Part shown: positions 19,595 to 27,000 of the stretch, in pieces
Numbering within the stretch: the first letter of the stretch is position 1
How the letters are laid out: each line of letters opens with the position of its first letter
DNA from: Piscicoccus intestinalis NBRC 104926
GTDB taxonomy: Bacteria; Actinomycetota; Actinomycetes; Actinomycetales; Dermatophilaceae
Direction of reading: 5' to 3'
DNA: 64,000 nt
Assembly (NCBI RefSeq): GCF_001515525.1
Contig: NZ_BCNQ01000001.1
Coordinates: 1 to 64,000, forward strand
Notes under the pieces: model-generated
Told to the model about the DNA's origin: nothing
The model's database searches: none
What the model saw: only the letters and a program-made list of their open reading frames with translations
Translations under genes and position numbers: made by a program

Positions 19595-20544
19595 CGGCCC
19601 GACTCCTGCATGAACGCCCACGCGTCGGAGACGATCTCACGCAGGCCGAGTTCGGGTACCCAGCCGAGCTGCTCGCGAGCGCGGGCGGAGCTGGCGACGA
19701 GAGTCGTCGGGTCGCCGGCCCGACGCGGGTGCTCGTCGGCGGGGATCTCGTGACCGGTCACCTCGCGGCAGGCATCGAGCACCTCCTTGACCGAATACCC
19801 GTTGCCGCTGCCGAGATTGAAGATGCGGTGCCGGCCCGGCTCGCTGGTCTCCAGCGCGAGCAGGTGGGCGCGTCCGAGGTCGACGACGTGCAGGTAGTCC
19901 CGCACGGCCGTGCCGTCCTTCGTCGCGTAGTCGGTGCCGAAGACCGCGGCGCGCTCGCGCTGCCCGGCCGGCACCTTGAGCAGGTTGGGGATGAGGTGGG
20001 TCTCGATCGCGTGTCGCTCACCGAACGCCCCGCGCGCGCCGCCGACGTTGAAGTAGCGCAGCGAGGTGGCGCCCAGGCCGTGCGCGGCGGCGTAGCCCGT
20101 GAGCAGCATGTCGACCGCGAACTTGCTGTGCCCGTACGGGTTGATCGGAGCCGGTGTCACGTCCTCGGTGATCGGGGAGACGTCGGGCTCCCCGTAGCAG
20201 GCGGCGGTGGAGGAGAAGACGAACCGCTCGATGCCGTGGGCGCGCACCGCCTCCAGCAGCGCGTACGACCCGACGACGTTGTTCTCCCAGTAGATCTCGG
20301 GCTTCTCGACAGACTCCCCGACGAGCGACTTGGCCGCGAAGTGCAGCACGCCCTCCACCTGCGGGTCGAGGAAGTCGGCGGCGTCGTGCACCCGCGCCTG
20401 AACGAAACCGGCTCCGGAGGGCACCGCGTCGCGATGCCCCGTCGACAGGTCGTCGACGACGGTCACCTCGTGTCCCGCGTCGAGGAGCTGGGAGGTGACG
20501 ACCGACCCGATGTAGCCGGCGCCCCCGGTCACGACGAGCTTCAT
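19591..20544 (-). CDS. galE: UDP-glucose 4-epimerase
   Basis: 317 residues from ATG at 20544 with GGAAGG upstream. Extended SDR: NAD loop VVTGGAGYIGS, VLHFAAKSLVGESVEKP, catalytic FSSTAACYG and YGHSK (YxxxK), and NPYGHSKFAVDMLL. Interconverts UDP-galactose and UDP-glucose, feeding both galactose catabolism and cell-envelope polysaccharide. First gene of the galE-galK operon; the repeat cluster at 20571-20615 is directly upstream. Confidence 0.95.
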
Positions 20545-20570
20545 GCTGCGCCCTTCCGTCGGCTGTGTGC

Positions 20571-20615
20571 GATGTCTGTGCGTGATGTCAGAGTCTGATG
20601 TCACCGTGTGATGTC
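20571..20615 (-). promoter_or_regulatory. Four GATGTC boxes at exact 13-bp spacing upstream of galE
   Basis: GATGTC occurs at 20571, 20584, 20597 and 20610, each copy 13 bp after the last, with a preceding T in three of four copies. The first box is 26 bp upstream of the galE ATG. The spacers between boxes are not conserved, so this is an array of short sites rather than a tandem duplication. It looks like an operator for a protein binding on a regular helical offset. Identity of the regulator is unknown. Confidence 0.55.
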
Positions 20616-20879
20616 GGCGACGGCCCCGGGCGAACTGCCGAGCGAAGGAGCCGGTAGGCCACCCCCAGCGGCACCCAACGGGCGCAGGGCCTCTCGCCAC
20701 TCTATCGGTCCGACCGCGTGCTGAACGTGCCATGCGTACATTGCCCGGACCGGTGCCGCGCCGCCGGATTTCGCGGGCGCCGGGGGGCCCGTGCTAGTGT
20801 TCGATGTCGTTGCCGGCGGCACGCACACGAGCGCAACCAGCGGTGCTGGAGACCTCGCAGGCGGGCCGCTCACATCCTT

Positions 20880-20967
20880 GTCCGGGTGGCGGAATGGCAG
20901 ACGCGCTAGCTTGAGGTGCTAGTGCCCTTTATCGGGCGTGGGGGTTCAAGTCCCCCTCCGGACACCA
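20880..20967 (+). tRNA. tRNA-Leu(GAG)
   Basis: Acceptor stem GTCCGGG (20880-20886) pairs with TCCGGAC (20957-20963), followed by encoded ACCA. D-arm region GTGGCGGAATGGCAGAC, anticodon stem CTAGC/GCTAG with loop TTGAGGT giving anticodon GAG, a long variable arm (typical class II leucine tRNA), and T-arm GGGGGTTCAAGTCCCCC. It reads CUC/CUU codons. Its 3' end is the probable prophage attachment site. Confidence 0.95.
20941..20967 (+). other. Probable attL in the 3' end of tRNA-Leu
   Basis: The integrase gene begins 85 bp downstream of the tRNA and all further genes are phage genes, the usual arrangement for a tyrosine-integrase prophage using the T-arm and acceptor end as core. I do not see a second copy of this segment later in the window, so attR must lie beyond base 64,000. 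Exact core limits cannot be set without attR. Confidence 0.6.
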
Positions 20968-21051
20968 TGTATTCGCGCAGGTCAAGCCGGGTTTCGGTGG
21001 GGTTTCTCGGGATGTTAGGGACCAGTCAGGGACCACGCGGAGGTGCGATCG

Positions 21052-22230
21052 ATGGCCGGGCTTGAGGAGCGGACCCTCGCCAGCGGCGAGACGAGGTGGC
21101 GCGTCTACTGGCGGCAGGACGGTCGGCGGCGGGTGGTGCCGTTCACCGACGAGACCGGCGCCCGGCGCTGGAAAGCGCTGCTGGAGTCCGCTGGGCCGGA
21201 GTTGGCGTTGCGGGCGCTTGAGGTGCCGGACGCTGCGCGGGCGCGGACGGTCGGTGAGCAGGTCGAGCACCACATCACGCACCTGACGGGTGTCGAGGAG
21301 GGCACGCGGCGGGATTACCGGCGCATGTGCGAGCGGGACATCGTGCCGCAGCTCGGTCCGGTGCCGGTGACGGCCCTGTCGTATGACGCTGTCGCGGCGT
21401 GGGTGAACGGGCTGCAGCGGCGTGGGCTGAGCGCGAAGTCGATCCGGAACAGGCAGTCGTTGTTGTCGGCGGCGTTGGCGTCGGCGGTGCGTGACGGGCT
21501 GGTCGGGACGAACGTCGCGAAGGGCGTGAAGCTCCCGCGTGTGGAGCGGCCGGAGATGACGTTCCTCACCCGGGGCGAGTTCGCGCGGCTGCACGAGCTC
21601 GTCCCGGCCCGGTGGCGGCCGTTGGTGATGCTGCTCGCTGGTACGGGCATGCGCTGGTCGGAGGCGACCGCGTTGACGGTGGCAGATGTGGACTTCGAGG
21701 CGCGGACGATCCAGGTGCGGCGGGCGTGGAAGCACACCGACGGCGCAGGGCACCGACTCGGGGCTCCGAAGACCACGCGCTCAAACCGCACGGTCGCGCT
21801 CCCGACCGCCTGCCGGGCCGACCTCGAGGAGCTCGTAGAGGGGCGCGGGCCGCGGGAGTTCGTGTTCACGAACACCCGGGGAGGGCCGGTGCGGCACCCG
21901 ACGTTCCATGAGGGTGTGTGGACCCCGGCAGTGCACGCGTTCGCGGGTGACCGGCGCCGGGTGGTGCGTGAGGGGCGGGGTCGGCCGCGTGTGGTGTGGG
22001 ATGAGGTGGGTGAGGGGAAGCGTCCTCGGATTCACGATTTGCGGCATACGTTCGCGTCGTGGGCGATCGCGGATGGGCATTCGTTGACGGCGATTCAGCG
22101 GACGATGGGGCATGAGTCGATCACGACGACGTCGGATCGGTATGGGCATGTGTTCCGGGCGGATCGTGATGCGTTCGCTGATCTTGTGGCGGCGCCTGGG
22201 GTTGTGCGCGGGATAGGCTCTAGGGCATGA
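21052..22230 (+). CDS. int: Tyrosine-type site-specific integrase
   Basis: 392 residues. ATG at 21052 is preferred: GGAGG at 21038-21042 is 9 bp upstream, while the GTG at 21043 directly abuts it. N-terminal arm-binding region, then a core-binding domain (about 70-170), then the catalytic domain with GTGMRWSEATAL (first Arg), IHDLRHTFASWAI (HxxR) and GHESITTTSDRYGH (His and the nucleophilic Tyr). It integrates the phage into tRNA-Leu. Its stop overlaps the lipoprotein gene start by 4 bp. Confidence 0.95.
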   Translation: MAGLEERTLASGETRWRVYWRQDGRRRVVPFTDETGARRWKALLESAGPELALRALEVPDAARARTVGEQVEHHITHLTGVEEGTRRDYRRMCERDIVPQLGPVPVTALSYDAVAAWVNGLQRRGLSAKSIRNRQSLLSAALASAVRDGLVGTNVAKGVKLPRVERPEMTFLTRGEFARLHELVPARWRPLVMLLAGTGMRWSEATALTVADVDFEARTIQVRRAWKHTDGAGHRLGAPKTTRSNRTVALPTACRADLEELVEGRGPREFVFTNTRGGPVRHPTFHEGVWTPAVHAFAGDRRRVVREGRGRPRVVWDEVGEGKRPRIHDLRHTFASWAIADGHSLTAIQRTMGHESITTTSDRYGHVFRADRDAFADLVAAPGVVRGIGSRA

Positions 22231-22733
22231 GGATTCGCGTGTGGGCGGCTGCTGCTGCGGCAACGGTGTTGGTGCTGGCTGGGTGTGCGTCGCCGGGGCC
22301 GCAGGTGGCCGATCCTGGGGAGGCTGCGGCGGAGACCGCGGCAGTGTCGTCGCCTGCGGAGGGTGCGTACGCGTTCGGTCAGGAGGCGACGTGGCCGGAC
22401 GGTGTGAAGGTGCGGGTGTCGAAGCCGACCGTGTTCAAGCCGGGCGAGTACGCGGCGATCTCGGACAAGTCGGTGAAGAACTTCGTCGCGGTCGACATCA
22501 CGTTGACGAACGGATCTTCGGCGGCGGTGGAGGCGTCGAACATCGTGGTGAGGGCGACGTCGGGCGACCGTGAGGCGGAGGCCGTGTTCGATGGTGACCG
22601 GTCTACGTTTCCGTCGTCGCGGGTGATGCCGGGCAAGTCGCTGAAGTGGCGGCAGGCGTTCGGGAAACCGGGCAGCGACTTTCTGTTGACGGTGGACTGG
22701 GGTTACTCGGGGCAGCCGGTGACGTTCGAGTAG
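22227..22733 (+). CDS. Phage-encoded small lipoprotein, candidate lysogenic conversion factor
   Basis: 168 residues, ATG overlapping the integrase stop (ATGA). Signal peptide MRIRVWAAAAAATVLVLAGC with lipobox LAGC, so it is lipid-anchored outside the membrane. The mature part (AYAFGQEATWPDGVKVRVSK, NFVAVDITLTNGSSAAVEAS) looks like the immunoglobulin-like DUF4352/telomeric-repeat-binding style beta domain seen in actinobacterial lipoproteins. Coupled to the integrase rather than to late genes, so it could be made in the lysogen. Superinfection exclusion is a possible role but is inference. Confidence 0.85.
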   Translation: MRIRVWAAAAAATVLVLAGCASPGPQVADPGEAAAETAAVSSPAEGAYAFGQEATWPDGVKVRVSKPTVFKPGEYAAISDKSVKNFVAVDITLTNGSSAAVEASNIVVRATSGDREAEAVFDGDRSTFPSSRVMPGKSLKWRQAFGKPGSDFLLTVDWGYSGQPVTFE

Positions 22734-22743
22734 GCTCCGGGTG

Positions 22744-22781
22744 GGGTCCGTTCCTGGTTCGGTCAGGAGCGGACCCTTTTT
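22744..22781 (+). terminator. Rho-independent terminator of the integrase-lipoprotein operon
   Basis: 13-bp stem (22744-22756 with 22764-22776, one G-U pair), 7-nt loop, then five T residues at 22777-22781. Begins 10 bp after the lipoprotein stop. Confidence 0.92.
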
Positions 22782-22782
22782 C

Positions 22783-22932
22783 GTGCGTGGGTTGGGGTTC
22801 CCGGACTGGGTGATCGAGGAGGCCGACCGGAGAGCCGCGGCCCTCTCCACCGCCGGGCGCCGGTTCTCCCAGGCCCAGGTGATCCGGACGTGGGTCGCGG
22901 AAGCGTTGGAGCAAGAAAAGTACGAGAAGTGA
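22783..22932 (+). CDS. Possible small DNA-binding-like protein
   Basis: 49 residues from GTG at 22783, directly after the terminator T run; an earlier in-frame GTG at 22741 would begin within the terminator stem. The product GLGFPDWVIEEADRRAAALS followed by RFSQAQVIRTWVAEALEQEK reads like a short helical, ribbon-helix-helix-like polypeptide. Composition is protein-like, but no RBS at good spacing is visible, and translation right after a terminator is odd. Function unknown; could be a remnant. Confidence 0.4.
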   Translation: MRGLGFPDWVIEEADRRAAALSTAGRRFSQAQVIRTWVAEALEQEKYEK

Positions 22933-22946
22933 CCGAGAACGACGAA

Positions 22947-22974
22947 AGCGCCCCCGCCTAGTGGCGGGGGCGCT
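22947..22974 (-). terminator. Hairpin ending the leftward late operon
   Basis: Perfect 12-bp stem (22947-22958 with 22963-22974), 4-nt loop. In the leftward transcript it is followed by TTTCGTCGTT. It overlaps the very end of the sigma factor gene and would separate the late operon from the convergent integrase operon. Confidence 0.8.
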
Positions 22975-23725
22975 GTTGCATGTCGGCGGTGACTGCCTGC
23001 CGGTAGGTGTGGCGGCGTTTGGCCTGTGTCGGGCCTACGGGCATGTCTGGGCGGCCGAGGCGCCACGCGATGAAGTCACGGACCGTGGTGCAGGCGGCGG
23101 AGTGGATCTGCGAGATGCGGGATTCGGTGACGCCGAGTTCGTCGGCGCATGCCTGCCGGGACCAGCCGTCGCGGTACGTCCACTCCATGACTTGGCGCTG
23201 CTGGTCGGGGAGGCGGCGGATCGCGGCCCAGCACCACGCGGTGAGCGCGGCGTCCCTCGCGTGTTCGATGCCGGGCGCGGGCTGGGCGGGGACGTGGTTG
23301 GCGATGCGGGTGTCGATGGACGCGGGCCGTGCCGCGGCGAGCGCGAGAGCGTCCCGGACCCGGGCCGGGGTGAGCCCGGTGGCGGCGGCGACCTGCTCGG
23401 TGGTCGCTGGGCGGCCGGTGGAGGTGATGGCGACTGCGGCGTCGGTGACACGATGCCTGTCCACGCGCAGACGCCGCGGGACGTGGTCGATGCCGCGCAT
23501 GTCGTCGCGGATGGCGCCGCAGATCCGGTGCCATGCCCACGCCCCGAACTCCGTCCCCCGGTCGGGGTCGTAGGTGGCGGCGGCGAGGTAGAGGCCGTGC
23601 CACGCGGCGGGTTCGAGGTCGGTGTGGTGCACCCACGCCGGTGCGCGGCGGGCCATGAAGATGGCGGCTTCGCGGGGCAGGTGGGCGTGGGTTTCGCACA
23701 GGTCGGTGACGGCGTCCCCAGCCAT
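22958..23725 (-). CDS. Phage-encoded sigma factor, FliA/WhiG-like
   Basis: 255 residues from ATG at 23725. Residues 48-88 match sigma region 2 of the sigma-28 group (YDPDRGTEFGAWAWHRICGA, then IRDDMRGIDHVPRRLR). Residues 92-130 are region 3-like (GRPATTEQVAAATGLTPARV). Residues 171-212 are region 4 with the recognition helix-turn-helix QACADELGVTESRISQIHSA. Full three-domain layout without an ECF-type truncation. Last gene of the late operon, 6 bp after the preceding membrane-protein gene. It would direct host RNA polymerase to phage or host promoters; targets are unknown. Confidence 0.85.
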   Translation of the reverse strand: MAGDAVTDLCETHAHLPREAAIFMARRAPAWVHHTDLEPAAWHGLYLAAATYDPDRGTEFGAWAWHRICGAIRDDMRGIDHVPRRLRVDRHRVTDAAVAITSTGRPATTEQVAAATGLTPARVRDALALAAARPASIDTRIANHVPAQPAPGIEHARDAALTAWCWAAIRRLPDQQRQVMEWTYRDGWSRQACADELGVTESRISQIHSAACTTVRDFIAWRLGRPDMPVGPTQAKRRHTYRQAVTADMQQRPRH

Positions 23726-23731
23726 GCCGGG

Positions 23732-24019
23732 TTAGCCGAGAATGTGCGGGATGAACCAGGCGACGAACGTCACCAGGAGCGCGGTGAACCCGAACCGGCC
23801 TGCCGGGGTTTTCGTCCGGAACCAGGCGCGTGTTCTCTCCGAGAGGGTGTCGCCTTCCGTCTCGTTGAGCACGGCGTTCCCTTCAAGGAGGGCGAACAAA
23901 GCACCCCAGCAGATCCAGAGGGCGTCGGCCCACCCGAAGGCGGGCCCCGCGGCGAGTGCAGCGAAGCCGATGATGGCGGCGGCGGGGATGAGCGCCGCCG
24001 GCATCTTGCCCCTGGTCAC
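23732..24019 (-). CDS. Small membrane protein, two or three segments (holin-like)
   Basis: 95 residues from GTG at 24019, overlapping the stop of the giant tail protein gene by 4 bp. Hydrophobic stretches ALIPAAAIIGFAALAAGPAF, ALWICWGALFALLEG and FGFTALLVTFVAWFIPHI, with a short charged loop containing NETEGDTLSERTRAWFRTKT. Size and topology fit a holin or antiholin, but the endolysin is 7 kb upstream, next to a better candidate. Function therefore uncertain. An internal ATG at 24004 is an alternative start. Confidence 0.75.
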   Translation of the reverse strand: MTRGKMPAALIPAAAIIGFAALAAGPAFGWADALWICWGALFALLEGNAVLNETEGDTLSERTRAWFRTKTPAGRFGFTALLVTFVAWFIPHILG

Positions 24020-27000
24020 GAGGGGAACCTCGCCAACTGGGCGGCGACGACCGGGCCGAAGTTCGGGTTCACGTCGTGGCCCTTCCCGGAGATGATCTGG
24101 ATGGACGTGTTGAATCCCTTCCCGCGGAACCACTGTTCGCCGTATTCGGCGGTGGCGCGGCCGTCGAACCCGTCCTCGGAGTTGGCTGCGGTGTCGTTGG
24201 CGCCGGCGCACCAGTGCATGCGGATCGCGGACTTGACCTGTGTGGAGTAGGTGGGGGTGACGTCGGGTGCCTCGCCGCCGCCGAACACGATGGTCGCTCC
24301 GCCGGCGGCGAGGTATTCGGGGTAGCGGCCCATGAAGAACTGCGTTACCTGCTGGGCGCCGCCGGAGAATCCGGCGAGGACGACCCGGGAGGGGTTGATG
24401 GCGTACCCGGTTTTCAGGGAGTCGATGAGCGCCTTGAGGTAGTCGGCGTTGGCGTTCCCGGACTCCCACCAGGTGACGGTCCCGGACGTGTCGGGCGCGC
24501 GACAGGAGGCGAGGATGAACCCGGCGTTCTTCGCCGCGACCCGGATACCGGAGGAGCCGCCCACGATGTACGAGCTGGAGGGGTTGTTGAACTCGTAGGC
24601 GGCGTCTCCGTGGAGCCAGATCATGAGCCCAGCGCCGGAGGATAGCCCGGACGCGTACGCGTGGTACTTCGACGTCTTCCCGGCTCCGGTGAACGAGACG
24701 TTCTCGCGGTCGGTGAAGGGGAGGGTCGCGGTGGGTGTGGTGGGGACGGTGGCGGCGGTGCCGTGGGCGAGGGCGACTTTGGTGACGGTGACAGCGCCGA
24801 CGGTGGCCGCGGCGTCGCCGCCGGTCGCGGTGCCGGCGGGAGGGGATGTGAGGTCATCGCCGCTGGTGCCGGTGCCGGTGCACGTGTTGTACGGCACCGT
24901 CTTCCCCGAGTTCGTGGTGTTGGACTGGAGGTAGGCGCCGGTCTTGAAGTAGCAGCCGGAGCCCGCGGAGTTGGGGAAGGTGCTGGAGGCGTTCGTGATC
25001 TGCGCGCGCTGGGTGGTCGCCGACGTGCCGGTGTCGGCCCAGACGGTGACGGTGTTGTTTTCGGAGCGGACGCGGATGGTGAACAGCTGCCCGACCCTGA
25101 CTTCGGGGATGAGCGGCGAGGATTGGATGACGGAGTTCCACTTCCACTTGATGCGGAACCCGCCCGTGGCGGTGCCGGTGACGGCCGCGTTCCCGACAGT
25201 GGGCCAGAACCCGTCGGCGTAGGCCATCCAGCAGTCGTCGGCCGCGTCATGAATCTGGGCGACGACGATCATCGGCCGCTTCAGCATGAGTCGGTCGACG
25301 CGCAGGGTGGTGGTCATCTCGTGGTACTTGCCGTCGTTGAATCCCCAGGAGGCGTTCGCGGACCCGCTGCTGGTCATTTCACGGAGTTCGCAGCGGGGGA
25401 ACACGGAGCCGGACGTGGTGGAGCCGCCGCAGACGGGGGCGAACGTCACGCCTGCGCCGTCGGTGGATGGGTAGATGTAGGTGTCTTTGTACGTGCCGAG
25501 GGAGGGCTGTTTGATTTCGGCGGCGGTGCCGGTGAACCCTCCTGTGGAGTCGGTGGGGAGGGTGACTTTCCAGTTGGTGAGGTCGAGGCGCTGCCCGATG
25601 GTGGCGGTCGGGGTCGGTGTCGACCCGCCGCCGCCGGAGTAGGCGGGGAGGGCGGCGACGTACGCCTTGTATTCGGTCCATAGGGCGTCGACGCTCTTGG
25701 AGCGGGCGTTGAGGCTGGTGATGATCGACGGGTTGAACGTCGAGGAGGTGAGTGCTGCGTTCAGCTTTTTCACGAACCCCGGCGACGGTGTCGGGGCGTA
25801 GCGTTCGATCCAGTCGAAGAAGAACCCTGTCACGTCGTACCCGTCGTACCAGTTGGTGCCGCCACCAGAGGGCCGCCGGGATTGGGCAGGGTGATAGCCG
25901 AGGCGGATGAGGACGAGGTCGGCGATTCCTTCGATGGTGCCGGTGGCCTGCTGCGAGGTGCCGTACGATGCGCCGTTCTGGTAGAGGTGGACGACCTCGT
26001 GGGTGGTGTAGGACGCGGTGACAGCGGCGCCGCGGGACTGGTTGCCGAACTCGATGCCGCCGGTGGAGGCGGTCGCGGCGGCGAGCATGTCGTTCGCGGT
26101 GAACGTGAGCTTGACGATGGCGTGTGTGCGGGGCACCTCGGATTGCTTGTTGTACAGGATGGAGCAGACGTTGCGGGCCATCTGCCGGAACCCGGCGAGC
26201 CACTGGGCGCCGGGGAACCGGATGACGTAGTCGTCGCGGGTGGCGGTGGAGATCGAGTTGGAGTTGATGGTTCCGACGAGGGCGGCGCCGTCGAAGTTGC
26301 TGGAGTCGGCGGCCACGATGATGTCGGCTTCGTCGGTGAGGTCGACCGCGGCGAGCCCGCCTTCGGTGGGCATGGAGGTGATGGAGAACGGGTCGCCGTA
26401 GCAGGTCCACGTGATGGGCAGCGTCATGCCGGGGTTGTTCGCGATGAGCTTGCGGTGGAAGAACACGCGGCCGTCGGTGGCCTGGTTATCTCCCCACCCC
26501 TGCAGGACGGTGTTGCGGAGGTCGGTGAGCTTCGACAGGTACGCGGTTTCGGATCCGCCCTTGCTGGGGGGTTTGGTCGCGGCGCGGGCTTTGGCGACGA
26601 TCCCGCCGAAGCTTTCGGAGTCGGTGCCGGGGCCGTGGTTCACGGAGATGTCGTAGAGGATGCAGAGTCCGAGGAGCCCGACGCCGTCTTCTTGGGCGGC
26701 GGCCAGCGCGGGGCCCCAGTAGACGCGGTCGCGTTCCCGCCGTTGGCAGTCCTGGAACCATGCCTGCGCGGAGGCGTTGGCCCAGTCCGTTTTGAACGCG
26801 GACCCGAGCAGGCTGTTGGACAGGGCGGGACGTTGGGAGTAGGAGGCCGCCATGATCTGCCGCAACTTCGGCAGCCACTTCGCCAGGCTGTTCGAGGGGT
26901 AGGCGGTGTTGGCGTACTCGACGAGGGTGAGCATGTCCCCGGTGCCGGAGCAGAATCCGACGATACCGGCGGTGTATCCGCGGCCGTCGCCGATGTCCTC

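Noticed and set aside
24661-25683. 340-codon rightward frame inside the giant tail protein
   Set aside because: Gly/Val/Ala-rich antisense frame with no motif; the minus strand shows a PL7 lyase and esterase.
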